A DNA stretch of 39,455 nucleotides from an uncultured Hyphomicrobiales bacterium (GTDB lineage: Bacteria > Pseudomonadota > Alphaproteobacteria > Rhizobiales > Hyphomicrobiaceae): assembly GCA_902826255.1 (NCBI GenBank), contig CADEEC010000011.1, positions 1-39,455 on the forward strand. The letters run 5' to 3'. Shown here piece by piece: positions 18,707-27,325 of the stretch. A program made the position numbers and the translations under genes. Below the pieces are notes generated by a model. It was given only the letters and a program-made list of their open reading frames with translations. It ran no database searches and was not told the origin of the DNA. The stretch's first letter is position 1. Each line of letters opens with the position of its first letter.

Positions 18707-18736
18707 GGGCGAAAGCCCTCACCTCTGGAGGGCTTT
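18703..18736 (+). promoter_or_regulatory. Two mutually exclusive hairpins at the metK stop and the next start
   Basis: Hairpin A: GTGAGGGC (18703-18710), loop GAAA, GCCCTCAC (18715-18722); a perfect 8-bp stem with a GNRA tetraloop. Hairpin B: AAAGCCCTC (18712-18720), 7-base loop, GAGGGCTTT (18728-18736); a perfect 9-bp stem. They share 18712-18720, so only one can form. B covers the GGAGGG ribosome binding site (18727-18732) of the gene starting at 18738. A contains the metK stop codon. Confidence 0.6.
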
Positions 18737-18737
18737 A

Positions 18738-18989
18738 ATGGGCCAGCGGAACGAACCGCGTGAGGCCGCGCGTCGCAAGCTGATCGCGTTCGACGGCGAG
18801 ACCTGGCAGGCGTTGCATCAGCTGTCGCTCGACAGCATGAAGTCGGTCCAGGAGCTCGCCGACGAAGCGTTCGGCGATCTCCTGCGCAAGCACCGGCGAC
18901 CCGTCACGCTCAAGGATGCCCTGCGTGAGAGCGCCCGCCTGATGCCGGCGAACGATCCGAGCGGCGGGCGCAAGCGCAAGGGCCGGTAA
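18738..18989 (+). CDS. Small ribbon-helix-helix-like protein of unknown function
   Basis: An 83-residue basic protein. Residues about 14-52 (RKLIAFDGETWQALHQLSLD, then SVQELADEAFGDLL) have the strand-helix-helix pattern of ribbon-helix-helix DNA-binding proteins. The tail is lysine- and arginine-rich (SGGRKRKGR). A GGAGGG site lies 5 bases before ATG 18738. It sits between metK and trmB, 31 bases after metK. I do not know a defined function for it. No toxin partner is adjacent, so I do not call it an antitoxin. Its ribosome binding site can be masked by the hairpin described at 18712-18736. Confidence 0.75.
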   Translation: MGQRNEPREAARRKLIAFDGETWQALHQLSLDSMKSVQELADEAFGDLLRKHRRPVTLKDALRESARLMPANDPSGGRKRKGR

Positions 18990-19009
18990 AACGGCTACTA
19001 CTTTCCTAA

Positions 19010-19675
19010 ATGCAAGACGCACGAGACCTTCGATCCTATGGGCGCCGGCGCGGCCGGGCCCGCAGCCGCCGGCAGCAGGCGCTGTGGTCTCAGGTGCTGC
19101 CGCGGTTCGTGCTGGCGCCAGAGGAGATGCCGAGCCAGGCTGCAACCGATGTGTGGCTGGAGATCGGCTTCGGCGGCGGCGAGCATTTGCTATGGCAGGC
19201 GTCGCATCACCCGGCCGCCAGATTGATCGGTTGCGAGCCGTTCGAGGACGGCGTCGTCAAGGTCCTCGACGCGATCGACGCGCAGAACCTTTCCAACATC
19301 CGCCTATGGACCGACGATGCCCGGCCACTATTGCGTGCACTGCCGAACGCAAGCCTCAGCCGGGTCTTCATCCTGTTTCCCGACCCGTGGCCAAAGGCCC
19401 GCCACCAGAAGCGGCGGCTGGTGTCAGCGCAGACCATCGACGCGCTTGCTCGCGTGATGCGGCCGGGCGCCGAATTGCGCGTTGCCACCGACATCGGATC
19501 GTACGCGACGGCAATTCTGCAGGCCGTCCTGGGCGGCTCGCACTTCGACTGGGTCTGCGAAAGCCCCTCGGACTGGCGGCTGCGCACCCAGGACTGGCCC
19601 GGCACCCGCTATGAGGCCAAAGCCCTTGCGGCCGGCCGCCGCTGCTACTATTTCCGCTTCAGGCGGTGTGGTTAA
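19010..19675 (+). CDS. trmB: tRNA (guanine-N7)-methyltransferase TrmB
   Basis: A 221-residue SAM-dependent enzyme that forms m7G46 in tRNAs. The N-terminal RSYGRRRGRARSRRQQ is typical of alphaproteobacterial TrmB. The SAM loop is LEIGFGGGEHLLWQA, and the substrate/catalytic segment ILFPDPWPKARHQKRRLV is diagnostic. The length is normal. It lies 20 bases after the small ribbon-helix-helix-like gene and is the last gene before a strong terminator-like hairpin, so it probably ends the metK transcription unit. Confidence 0.97.
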   Translation: MQDARDLRSYGRRRGRARSRRQQALWSQVLPRFVLAPEEMPSQAATDVWLEIGFGGGEHLLWQASHHPAARLIGCEPFEDGVVKVLDAIDAQNLSNIRLWTDDARPLLRALPNASLSRVFILFPDPWPKARHQKRRLVSAQTIDALARVMRPGAELRVATDIGSYATAILQAVLGGSHFDWVCESPSDWRLRTQDWPGTRYEAKALAAGRRCYYFRFRRCG

Positions 19676-19723
19676 GGCCAAGCACTCTGCTGGTATACCC
19701 GCGGCATTTTGTACAGTTCGCGC

Positions 19724-19752
19724 TTGCCAAGCGTGCATTTGCCGCCTAATGT
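19724..19752 (+). promoter_or_regulatory. Candidate sigma-70 promoter before the rimP leader
   Basis: TTGCCA (19724-19729) is 17 bases upstream of TAATGT (19747-19752). The -35 is good and the -10 is weak. Transcription would start near 19759, upstream of the terminator-like hairpin at 19782, so that hairpin would become part of the rimP leader. Confidence 0.35.
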
Positions 19753-19781
19753 TCAGGCGCTCATGATCATCTCAACTCTGA

Positions 19782-19814
19782 GAGTGGGCCCTCGGGGTCC
19801 GCTCTTTTTGTTTT
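19782..19814 (+). terminator. Strong intrinsic terminator or attenuator between trmB and rimP
   Basis: GAGTGGGCCC (19782-19791) pairs along all 10 positions, with two G-U pairs, with GGGTCCGCTC (19795-19804) around a 3-base loop. It is followed directly by TTTTTGTTTT. It ends 60 bases before the GTG of rimP. It could end the trmB transcript, or attenuate rimP transcription if the promoter lies upstream. Confidence 0.85.
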
Positions 19815-19874
19815 GGGATAAGGCCTTGGGCACTCCGGACAGAGCTGAACGGCTTCTTCGCAGGGCGAAACACG

Positions 19875-20453
19875 GTGACTGGCGCGATTTCTGAAGCGCG
19901 CTTTATTCGCGAAACGGGCGTGGCGGCAGACATTGCCTCGCTGATCGAGGCGCCGTTGATCGATCTGGGTTTCCGCCTCGTGAGGGTGATGATATCCGGA
20001 CGCAACGGAACAACCGTGCAGATCATGGCGGAGCGCCCCGACGGCACGATGACGGTGGAAGACTGCGCCGTGGTTTCACGCAATATCTCGCCGCTGATGG
20101 ATGCGCACGATCCTATTGCGGGTCAGTACGCACTGGAGATTTCTTCGCCCGGCATCGACCGGCCGCTGACGCGGGCCTCCGACTTCGATGACTGGGCTGG
20201 ACACGAGACGAAGCTGGAAACGCGGGAGCTCATCGCCGGCAGGAAACGGTTTCGCGGCGTGATCGAAGGTCGTCAAGACGATATGGTCAGCCTGACGCTC
20301 GATGCAGACCAAGGCGGCGAGACGATCAGCCTGCCGATCGCGTCGATCTCGGAGGCCCGGCTCGTCCTGACAGACGAGCTGATCCGGGAGACGCTGCAGC
20401 GGACGAAGAAACACGTGGAGGCGATGGCCGCTTCCGAAGACGACAACAACTGA
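19875..20453 (+). CDS. rimP: Ribosome maturation factor RimP
   Basis: A 192-residue factor needed for 30S subunit maturation. The N-terminal domain includes GFRLVRVMISGRNGTTVQIM followed by TVEDCAVVSRNISPLMDAHD, and the hallmark YALEISSPGIDRPLTRASDF ends it. The C-terminal SH3-like domain runs to about residue 160 (RFRGVIEGRQDDMVSL). The start is GTG 19875. rimP opens the conserved rimP-nusA-ylxR-infB operon, with nusA 33 bases downstream. Confidence 0.95.
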   Translation: MTGAISEARFIRETGVAADIASLIEAPLIDLGFRLVRVMISGRNGTTVQIMAERPDGTMTVEDCAVVSRNISPLMDAHDPIAGQYALEISSPGIDRPLTRASDFDDWAGHETKLETRELIAGRKRFRGVIEGRQDDMVSLTLDADQGGETISLPIASISEARLVLTDELIRETLQRTKKHVEAMAASEDDNN

Positions 20454-20486
20454 TCTGGAATTTATGAAGACGGAGGGTGCCAGAGT

Positions 20487-22145
20487 ATGGCGCAGGCAGG
20501 CGTAAGCGCAAATCGGCTCGAGCTGCTGCAAATTGCGGATGCAGTTGCGCGCGAAAAATCCATCGACCGGAAGATCGTGATCGAGGCGATGGAGGACGCG
20601 ATCCAGAAGGCCGCGAAGTCGCGTTATGGCGCGGAGAACGACATACGCTGCGAGATCGATCCGAAGTCGGGTGACACCAAGCTGACCCGCGTGCTGGAGG
20701 TCGTCGAGCAGGTCGAGAACGACTCGACGCAGATCAACCTGGCAGATGCCAAGCGGCGCAAGGCCGAAGCAAAGCTCGGTGACCTGATCGCCGAGACCCT
20801 GCCGCCGCTGGATTTCGGCCGCGTGGCCGCGCAGAACGCCAAGCAGGTCATCGTGCAGAAGGTGCGCGAGGCCGAGCGCGAGCGGCATTTCAACGAGTAC
20901 AAGGACCGCGTCGGCGAGATCGTCAACGGCACGGTGAAGCGCGTCGAGTACGGCAACGTCATCGTCGACCTTGGCCGTGCGGAAGGCATCGTGCGCCGCG
21001 ACGAGATGATCCCGCGCGAGAACGTGCGGCTCGGCGACCGGTTGCGGGCCTACATCTACGACGTGCGCCGCGAGCCGCGCGGACCGCAGATCTTCCTGTC
21101 GCGCGCGCGGCCGGAGTTCATGTCGCTGCTGTTCCGGCAGGAAGTGCCCGAAATCTACGACGGCATCGTGCAGATCAAATCGGTGGCGCGCGATCCCGGA
21201 TCGCGTGCGAAGATCGCCGTCATCTCCAAGGATTCCTCGATCGACCCGGTCGGCGCCTGCGTCGGCATGCGCGGCGCGCGCGTGCAGGCGGTCGTCGGCG
21301 AGCTGCAAGGCGAGAAGGTCGACATCATCCAGTGGAACCAGGACGCGGCGACGTTCATCGTCAACGCGCTGGCGCCGGCCGAAGTCACCAAGGTCGTGCT
21401 CGATGAAGATTCCAATCGCATCGAGGTGGTGGTGCCGGAGAGCCAGCTCTCGCTGGCCATCGGCCGCCGCGGCCAGAACGTGCGCCTCGCCTCCCAGCTG
21501 ACGGGCTGGGACATCGACATCCTCACCGAGCAGGAAGAGTCGGAGCGTCGGCAGAAGGAGTTCACCGAGCGCTCGCAGCTGTTCATGGAAGCGCTCGATG
21601 TCGACGAGGTCATCGCCCAGCTGCTGGCGACGGAAGGCTTCGAGACCGTGGCCGAGGTGGCCTTCGTCGACACGGGCGAGATTGCCCACATCGAAGGTTT
21701 CGACGAGGACACCGCCAACGAGATCCAGACACGCGCGCGCGAATTCCTCGAGCGCCAGGAAGCCGAGCGCGACGCCAAGCGCAAGGAGCTCGGCGTGGGT
21801 GACGAGCTGGCGGCGATTGCCGGCGTCAACACGGCGATGCTGGTGGCCTTCGGCGAGAACGACATCAAGACGGTCGAAGACCTGGCCGGTGCCATTCCCG
21901 ACGATCTCATCGGCTGGACGGAGCGCAAGAAGGAGAAGGATGCAGAGCCTGTCCGCCACAAGGGTGCGCTGGACGGCCTGGAGGTCGGCCGCAAGGAAGC
22001 GGAAGATATGATCATGGCGGCGCGCATTGCCGCTGGCTGGGTCAGCGAGGAAGATCTGGAGCGCATGCGTAACGAGCAGGCTGCGGCAGCCGCCGCGGCC
22101 GAGGCGGCAAAGACGGCTGGCGAGCCGGCGGCCGTCAAGGCATAG
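20487..22145 (+). CDS. nusA: Transcription termination/antitermination protein NusA
   Basis: A 552-residue RNA polymerase-binding factor that controls pausing, termination and antitermination. In order: an N-terminal polymerase-binding domain (residues about 1-130), an S1 domain from about 142 ([20 protein letters not shown]), two KH domains (about 205-350, with [18 protein letters not shown] and [19 protein letters not shown]), then two helix-hairpin-helix acidic repeats (about 370-520). The C-terminus ends in an alanine-rich tail. GGAGGG at 20472-20477 supports ATG 20487. Confidence 0.98.
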   Translation: MAQAGVSANRLELLQIADAVAREKSIDRKIVIEAMEDAIQKAAKSRYGAENDIRCEIDPKSGDTKLTRVLEVVEQVENDSTQINLADAKRRKAEAKLGDLIAETLPPLDFGRVAAQNAKQVIVQKVREAERERHFNEYKDRVGEIVNGTVKRVEYGNVIVDLGRAEGIVRRDEMIPRENVRLGDRLRAYIYDVRREPRGPQIFLSRARPEFMSLLFRQEVPEIYDGIVQIKSVARDPGSRAKIAVISKDSSIDPVGACVGMRGARVQAVVGELQGEKVDIIQWNQDAATFIVNALAPAEVTKVVLDEDSNRIEVVVPESQLSLAIGRRGQNVRLASQLTGWDIDILTEQEESERRQKEFTERSQLFMEALDVDEVIAQLLATEGFETVAEVAFVDTGEIAHIEGFDEDTANEIQTRAREFLERQEAERDAKRKELGVGDELAAIAGVNTAMLVAFGENDIKTVEDLAGAIPDDLIGWTERKKEKDAEPVRHKGALDGLEVGRKEAEDMIMAARIAAGWVSEEDLERMRNEQAAAAAAAEAAKTAGEPAAVKA

Positions 22146-22175
22146 CGGCGATGTGCAGAGGGCATCAGCAGCGCG

Positions 22176-22847
22176 ATGGGCGACAAGGCGACAACAGGCG
22201 AGAGGAGCGACCGTCCGGCGGACGCGTCCGTGCGCCTGTGTGCCGTCTCGCGCACGCACGCTGAGCCCGACGACCTCATCCGCTTTGTCGCCGGCCCCGA
22301 CGGCCAGATCGTCCCCGATCTGACGCGGCGCCTGCCGGGGCGCGGCGTCTGGGTCGGCGCAACCCGCAAGCTGGTCCGCACGGCAATCCAGCAGAAGGTG
22401 TTTAGCCGCAGCCTGAAACAGGCAGTTTCGGTGGCAGACGACCTCGATCTGCTCATCGAGCGCCTGATGACGCGGCGTCTTGCCGAAGCTGTCAGCATCG
22501 CCAATAAGGCGGGGCTGCTCGTCACCGGGTTTGCCAAGGTTGTCGAACAACTTGAGAAGGGTCGGGTAACTGTTCTCATCCATGCTTCGGATGGCGCCTT
22601 GGGCGGCGCAACAAAGCTCGATCGCAAGTTCCAAGCCCTGCTCGGCTCCGAAGCCTTCGAACAGGCCGTTGTGAAGGAATTGACCGGGCCCGAATTGGAC
22701 TTGGCCATCGGCCGGTCAAATGTGGTACATGCTGCGGCGTCCGAGGGTGGCGCCAGCCTCAGGATCCTGCAAGAAGCTGCACGCCTACGCCGATATCGGT
22801 CCGGCGAGCCGCCTATTGCGCCGGAATTGAACACAGGACGTGTATGA
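22176..22847 (+). CDS. YlxR/DUF448 RNA-binding protein with an L7Ae-like domain
   Basis: A 223-residue protein with two recognisable parts. Residues about 18-85 are a YlxR (DUF448) domain: [20 protein letters not shown], then [17 protein letters not shown]. Residues about 105-195 look like an L7Ae/L30e-type RNA-binding domain ([20 protein letters not shown], then [20 protein letters not shown]). This fused form is usual in Alphaproteobacteria; in Firmicutes the parts are separate genes (ylxR and ylxQ). It lies between nusA and infB, as expected. The stop overlaps the infB start by four bases (ATGA), so the two are translationally coupled. Confidence 0.92.
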   Translation: MGDKATTGERSDRPADASVRLCAVSRTHAEPDDLIRFVAGPDGQIVPDLTRRLPGRGVWVGATRKLVRTAIQQKVFSRSLKQAVSVADDLDLLIERLMTRRLAEAVSIANKAGLLVTGFAKVVEQLEKGRVTVLIHASDGALGGATKLDRKFQALLGSEAFEQAVVKELTGPELDLAIGRSNVVHAAASEGGASLRILQEAARLRRYRSGEPPIAPELNTGRV

Positions 22848-25363
22848 GCGAAACGAAAGAAACGACGGACAAGACCCTTAGCGTAGGCCGCAAACCGCTC
22901 AGCCTGAAGCGCACGGTGGAGTCCGGGCACGTCCGGCAGAGCTTCAGCCATGGCCGGTCGAAGTCGGTCGTCGTCGAGAAGAAGAAGAAGCGGACCATCT
23001 CTGCGTCGGGCGAGGGCGAAGCCCAGCAGGAAGGCGCCGACGTTGGCGCGCAAGGTCCTGGCGGCCTTTCCACAGGCGAGATGGATGCGCGTGCACGCGC
23101 CCTGCAAAGCGCCCGCGAGCAGGCGGAGCAGGAGGCCCACGAGGCCGCTGTACAGCAGGAAGCACAACGAGCAAGGGAAGAGGCCGAGCGGGCCGCGGCG
23201 CCGCCGCCGCCGAGCGAGGCGGCCCCCGCCGCGCCGGCTCCGGCAGCCGAACCCGCTCCCGCCCCCCCGCCCGCCGTGGCCAAGAAGCCCGAGCCGGTGC
23301 GCGGGCCGATCGTTGTCCTTCCGTCGGCCGATAAGCCGAAGACCGACCTGCGGCGGCCGGAAACCGTTGCCAAGCGCAAGCTTGATGCCGAGCCCACGGA
23401 TGACGATGACGCGCGCTCGAAGAAGAAGGGCGCCAAGGTTGCGCGCACGCCCACGCGTCCCGGCGAGGAACGCCGGGAGCGCGGCAAGCTGACGATCAAC
23501 AATGCGTTCGACGAGGCACAGCGGCAACGCTCGCTGGCCTCGCTGCGGCGCAAGCGCGAACGCGAGAAGCTCAAGCAGGCCGGCATCCAGCAGCCGCGCG
23601 ACAAGGTCATGCGCGAAGTCATCATTCCTGAGGTGATCACCATCCAGGAACTTTCCAACCGCATGACGGAGCGCGCCGTCGACCTCATCCGGCTGCTGAT
23701 GTCGCAAGGCGCGATGCATAAGATCAACGATGTGATCGACGCCGACACCGCGGAACTGCTGGTGCGCGAGTTCGGTCATACGCCCAAGCGCGTTTCCGAA
23801 TCCGACGTGGAAGAAGGCTTCACGGGAACGGCCGACACCGACGAGGACCAGCTGCCGCGCGCGCCGGTCGTGACCATCATGGGTCACGTCGACCACGGCA
23901 AGACCTCGCTGCTGGACGCCATTCGCCAGACCAACGTGGTCGCGGGCGAAGCCGGCGGCATCACGCAGCACATCGGTGCCTACCAGGTGGTCGCACCGAA
24001 CGGGCAGAAGATCACCTTCATCGACACGCCCGGCCACGAGGCGTTCACGGCCATGCGCGCACGCGGCGCCAAGGTCACCGACCTTGTGGTGCTGGTGGTG
24101 GCGGGCGACGACGGCGTCATGCCGCAGACGGTGGAAGCCATCAATCACGCCAAGGCCGCAGGCGTTCAGATCATCGTCGCCATCAACAAGATGGACAAGC
24201 CGGACGCCGATCCGCAGCGCGTTCGCACCGACCTGCTGCAGCACGAGATCATCGTGGAGAGCATGTCGGGCGAGACGCTCGAAGTGGAAGTGTCGGCGCT
24301 CAAGAAGACGGGTATCGACAAGCTGCTCGAGGCTATCCTGCTGCAGGCGGAACTGCTCGACCTGCGGGCGAACCCGAACCGCTCGGCGGAAGGCGTCATC
24401 ATCGAGGCCAAGCTGGAGCGCGGTCGCGGCCCCGTCGGCACCGTGCTGGTGCAGCGTGGCACCCTCAAGGTCGGCGATATCATCGTGGCGGGCTCCGCCT
24501 GGGGCCGCGTGCGCGCACTGATCGACGATCAAGGCGAGCCCGTATCGGAGGCCGGCCCCTCGGTGCCGGTCGAGATCCTGGGCTTCGACTCCGCGCCGGA
24601 AGCCGGCGACCCGTTTGCCGTCGTCGAGAACGAGGCAAGGGCGCGCGAGATCACCGACTACCGCGTCAGAAAGCGCCGGCAGACGCTGGGCGCGGCGGGC
24701 ACCGCCCGTACGCTCGAGCAGATGATGCAGCAGCGCAAGGAGGCTGGCCGCAAGGAGTTCCCGCTGGTCGTGAAGGGCGACGTGCAGGGCTCGGTGGAAG
24801 CGATCCTGGGCGCCCTGAAGAAGGTCGGAAACGACGAGGTGGAAGCCCGCATCGTGCACTCCGGCGTCGGTGGCATCACGGAGTCGGACATCGCCCTTGG
24901 CAACGCCGCAAACGCTGTGGTCATCGGCTTCAGCGTGCGCGCGAATTCCCAGGCAAAGGCCGCCGCCGATCAATCCGGCGTGGAGATCCGCTACTACAAC
25001 ATCATCTACGATCTGGTAGACGATGTGAAAGGCGCCATGTCCGGCCTGCTCGCGCCCATGGTGCGCGAGGTGTTTCTCGGCAACGCGCGCATCCTGGAGG
25101 TGTTCAACATCTCCAAGATCGGCAAGGTTGCCGGCTGCCGCGTGACGGACGGCAAGGTGGAGCGCGGCGCCAAGGTGCGCCTGATCCGCGACAACGTGGT
25201 GATCCACGAAGGCACGCTGTCGACGCTCAAGCGCTTCAAGGACGAGGTGAAGGAAGTGCCGGCCGGACAGGAATGCGGCATGGCGTTTGCCAACTACCAG
25301 GACATCCGCGAAGGCGACGTCATCGAGTGCTTCAACGTCGAGACGATCGCACGCTCGCTGTAA
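22844..25363 (+). CDS. infB: Translation initiation factor IF-2
   Basis: An 839-residue GTPase that places initiator tRNA on the 30S subunit. The N-terminal ~250 residues are a charged, low-complexity linker opening with the alphaproteobacterial [19 protein letters not shown]. The G domain has G1 GHVDHGKT from residue 347, G3 [15 protein letters not shown] and G4 NKMDKPDA. Domains II to IV follow and are complete ([18 protein letters not shown] in domain III). It overlaps the upstream gene by four bases. A hairpin follows the stop. Confidence 0.98.
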   Translation: MSETKETTDKTLSVGRKPLSLKRTVESGHVRQSFSHGRSKSVVVEKKKKRTISASGEGEAQQEGADVGAQGPGGLSTGEMDARARALQSAREQAEQEAHEAAVQQEAQRAREEAERAAAPPPPSEAAPAAPAPAAEPAPAPPPAVAKKPEPVRGPIVVLPSADKPKTDLRRPETVAKRKLDAEPTDDDDARSKKKGAKVARTPTRPGEERRERGKLTINNAFDEAQRQRSLASLRRKREREKLKQAGIQQPRDKVMREVIIPEVITIQELSNRMTERAVDLIRLLMSQGAMHKINDVIDADTAELLVREFGHTPKRVSESDVEEGFTGTADTDEDQLPRAPVVTIMGHVDHGKTSLLDAIRQTNVVAGEAGGITQHIGAYQVVAPNGQKITFIDTPGHEAFTAMRARGAKVTDLVVLVVAGDDGVMPQTVEAINHAKAAGVQIIVAINKMDKPDADPQRVRTDLLQHEIIVESMSGETLEVEVSALKKTGIDKLLEAILLQAELLDLRANPNRSAEGVIIEAKLERGRGPVGTVLVQRGTLKVGDIIVAGSAWGRVRALIDDQGEPVSEAGPSVPVEILGFDSAPEAGDPFAVVENEARAREITDYRVRKRRQTLGAAGTARTLEQMMQQRKEAGRKEFPLVVKGDVQGSVEAILGALKKVGNDEVEARIVHSGVGGITESDIALGNAANAVVIGFSVRANSQAKAAADQSGVEIRYYNIIYDLVDDVKGAMSGLLAPMVREVFLGNARILEVFNISKIGKVAGCRVTDGKVERGAKVRLIRDNVVIHEGTLSTLKRFKDEVKEVPAGQECGMAFANYQDIREGDVIECFNVETIARSL

Positions 25364-25367
25364 CAGT

Positions 25368-25397
25368 GCGCCGGCCCTGTGCGGCCGGCGCTATTTT
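25368..25397 (+). terminator. Terminator-like hairpin between infB and rbfA
   Basis: GCGCCGGCC (25368-25376) and GGCCGGCGC (25383-25391) form a perfect 9-bp GC-rich stem around a 6-base loop, followed by TATTTT. It begins 5 bases after the infB stop. It lies inside a conserved operon, so partial termination or mRNA 3'-end stabilisation is more likely than a full stop. Confidence 0.65.
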
Positions 25398-25443
25398 CCC
25401 GGGCGGCCCAAGCGTTGGCGGCTCCTAAGGCTTGACGTTTCCC

Positions 25444-25839
25444 ATGCCCTCCCGCCGGCCAGAAAAGAGCACGGGCCCCTCGCAGCGGCAGCTGCGCGTG
25501 GGCGAGCTCATCCGCCATGCGATCGCCGAGCTGCTGGCACGCGGGGAGATCCATGACGACGTGATCGCCTCGCATGTCGTCACCATTCCCGAGGTGCGCA
25601 TGTCGCCCGATCTGCGGCTTGCAACGATCTACGTGATGCCGCTGGGCGGCAAGGACGTCAAACCCGTGCTCGAAGCGCTCGGCCGCCACAAGAAGTACAT
25701 CCGCGGCGAGATCGCGCGCGAGATCAACCTCAAGTTCGCACCCGACATCCGCTTCATGAAGGACGAGAGTTTCGAGGAAGCGGAGCGGATCGACCGCCTG
25801 CTGGCCAGCGAAAAAGTGCGGCAGGACCTGACGAAATAA
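25444..25839 (+). CDS. rbfA: 30S ribosome-binding factor RbfA
   Basis: A 131-residue KH-fold protein that assists late 16S rRNA maturation and cold adaptation. Conserved segments are [20 protein letters not shown] at the N-terminus, [19 protein letters not shown] in the middle, and [20 protein letters not shown] near the C-terminus. A TTG at 25432 is in frame, but ATG 25444 is more likely because the TTG would lie directly against the only purine-rich site. truB follows 3 bases after the stop. Confidence 0.95.
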   Translation: MPSRRPEKSTGPSQRQLRVGELIRHAIAELLARGEIHDDVIASHVVTIPEVRMSPDLRLATIYVMPLGGKDVKPVLEALGRHKKYIRGEIAREINLKFAPDIRFMKDESFEEAERIDRLLASEKVRQDLTK

Positions 25840-25842
25840 CAC

Positions 25843-26775
25843 ATGGCACGCCGCAAAAAAGGCAGGGCCGTCAGCGGCTGGCTGGTCCTGGACAAGCCCG
25901 GAAGCATGACCTCCACGCAGGCCGTGGGGATCGTGCGGCGCCTGCTCGACGCGCAGAAGGCCGGACACGCCGGCACGCTCGACCCGCTCGCCACCGGCGT
26001 GCTGCCGATCGCATTCGGCGAGGCGACGAAGACCGTCCCTTTCGCCGTCGACGGCGAGAAGCGCTACCGCTTCACGGTGCAGTGGGGCGGCGAAACCGAC
26101 ACGGACGATGCGGAGGGGCGCGTTACCGCCACGTCCGACACGCGGCCGCAGCCGTCGGCCATTGAAGCGCTGCTGCCCAATTTCATCGGCGAGATCATGC
26201 AGCAGCCGCCGGCCTTCTCCGCCATCAAGGTCGACGGCGCGCGCGCCTACGATCTTGCGCGCGCCGGCGAGACCGTCGAGCTGCAGGCGCGGCCGGTAAA
26301 CGTCTCGTCGCTCAAGCTCACCGGCATGCCGGATGCAAGCTCGGCCGTGTTCGAAGCAACATGCGGCAAGGGCACCTACGTGCGGGCGCTGGCGCGCGAT
26401 ATGGGCCGGGCACTGGGCTGCTTCGGGCACGTCACGGCGCTCAGGCGCACGCGCGTGGGCGGTTTCGACGAGCAGGATGCCGTCTCGCTGGAGCAGCTCG
26501 AGGCCGCCGCCAAGACGGGACCCGAAGCCGCCGCGGGCCTGCTGCAACCCATCGAGGCCGCTCTCTCGAGCCTGTTGTCGTTCGACCTGGCGCGCAAGGA
26601 TGCCGCACGGCTGCTGCAGGGCCAGCCGGTCATCATCCGGGGCCGGGATGCCCCGGCGGAGGTGGACGCCTGCTACGCCATGTGCGGCGGCCGGCTGGTC
26701 GCGCTGAGCCGCATTCAAAAGGGGCAGCTGATGCCGCTAAGGGTCTTTAATTTCAGGGAAAATGCGGGCTCTTAG
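25843..26775 (+). CDS. truB: tRNA pseudouridine(55) synthase TruB
   Basis: A 310-residue pseudouridine synthase acting on U55 of the T-loop. The catalytic motif [20 protein letters not shown] carries Asp47. [15 protein letters not shown] and [20 protein letters not shown] are further TruB signatures, and the [16 protein letters not shown] segment is intact. A C-terminal extension of ~60 residues replaces the classical PUA domain region. The start ATG 25843 is 3 bases after rbfA. Confidence 0.97.
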   Translation: MARRKKGRAVSGWLVLDKPGSMTSTQAVGIVRRLLDAQKAGHAGTLDPLATGVLPIAFGEATKTVPFAVDGEKRYRFTVQWGGETDTDDAEGRVTATSDTRPQPSAIEALLPNFIGEIMQQPPAFSAIKVDGARAYDLARAGETVELQARPVNVSSLKLTGMPDASSAVFEATCGKGTYVRALARDMGRALGCFGHVTALRRTRVGGFDEQDAVSLEQLEAAAKTGPEAAAGLLQPIEAALSSLLSFDLARKDAARLLQGQPVIIRGRDAPAEVDACYAMCGGRLVALSRIQKGQLMPLRVFNFRENAGS

Positions 26776-26824
26776 CCTCGAAGAGCTGCCGAGTTTTCCC
26801 CCTCGCAATCAATCCTATTTCGTG

Positions 26825-26938
26825 TATAACGCGCATCACCTGCGTTCCGCGCACTGCGCAATGCGGGACCCCGCGACCTGTGCTGGACGACATCCCGGCC
26901 GTGGCCGCTTTCTTTCCTTCCAAATGAAAGGCTATCCG
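26825..26938 (+). promoter_or_regulatory. rpsO leader with TATAAC -10 element and possible Shine-Dalgarno hairpin
   Basis: TATAAC at 26825-26830 is a good -10, but the -35 region (around 26802-26808) is poor. The ribosome binding site AAAGG (26927-26931) can be paired through GAAAG (26926-26930) with CTTTC (26912-26916 or 26908-26912). Autoregulation of rpsO by S15 through leader structure is known in several phyla, including Alphaproteobacteria. The structure here is only a candidate. Confidence 0.4.
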
Positions 26939-27208
26939 ATGTCGCTGAGCACAGAGCGCAAGCAGAAGATCGTCAAGGACTACGCGACCAAGAAGAACGA
27001 CACGGGCTCTCCCGAAGTGCAGGTCGCGCTTCTCACCGAACGCATCAACGGACTGACAGACCACTTTAAGACGCACAAGAACGACAACCATTCCCGGCGC
27101 GGCCTGCTCAAGATGGTCAGTTTGCGCCGCCGTCTCCTCGACCACGTCAAATCCAAGGACGAGGGACGCTACCAGAAGATCATCGATCGCTTGGGCATCC
27201 GCCGCTAG
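26939..27208 (+). CDS. rpsO: 30S ribosomal protein S15
   Basis: An 89-residue protein, the standard S15 length, that binds the central domain of 16S r[23 protein letters not shown], then [20 protein letters not shown] and LGIRR at the C-terminus are diagnostic. The frame is open upstream with ATGs at 26762 and 26924, but ATG 26939 starts the conserved MSLSTERKQ and has AAAGG 7 bases upstream. The truB-rpsO-pnp order is universal in proteobacteria. Confidence 0.98.
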   Translation: MSLSTERKQKIVKDYATKKNDTGSPEVQVALLTERINGLTDHFKTHKNDNHSRRGLLKMVSLRRRLLDHVKSKDEGRYQKIIDRLGIRR

Positions 27209-27284
27209 GCATCCGGCCGTTTGCGTCTCGCGGATTGCACGGGCTGTCGCGCGGGGCAGAAACTGCCGAGCCTGCGCATGACGC

Positions 27285-27301
27285 GCCGCGTCCGACGCGG
27301 C
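27285..27301 (+). other. Stable hairpin in the pnp leader
   Basis: GCCGCGT (27285-27291) and ACGCGGC (27295-27301) form a perfect 7-bp stem with a 3-base loop, 24 bases before the pnp start. There is no T run. In E. coli a hairpin in the pnp leader is cut by RNase III for autoregulation; whether this one serves that role is unknown. Confidence 0.35.
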
Positions 27302-27325
27302 CTATAACCAGAAACGAGATACGAC

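Noticed and set aside
18738..18989. Antitoxin of a toxin-antitoxin pair
   Set aside because: The small protein has a ribbon-helix-helix-like pattern, but no toxin gene is adjacent. Its neighbours are metK and trmB.
19676..19781. A metY-type initiator tRNA before rimP, as in enterobacteria
   Set aside because: No cloverleaf, T-loop consensus or CCA end could be found in this gap.
20076..25207. Very long minus-strand open frames (852 and 1350 codons) opposite nusA, the YlxR gene and infB
   Set aside because: They are antisense shadows of GC-rich genes with strong family matches on the plus strand. The translations are low-complexity and rich in His, Arg, Leu and Ser, without recognisable domains.
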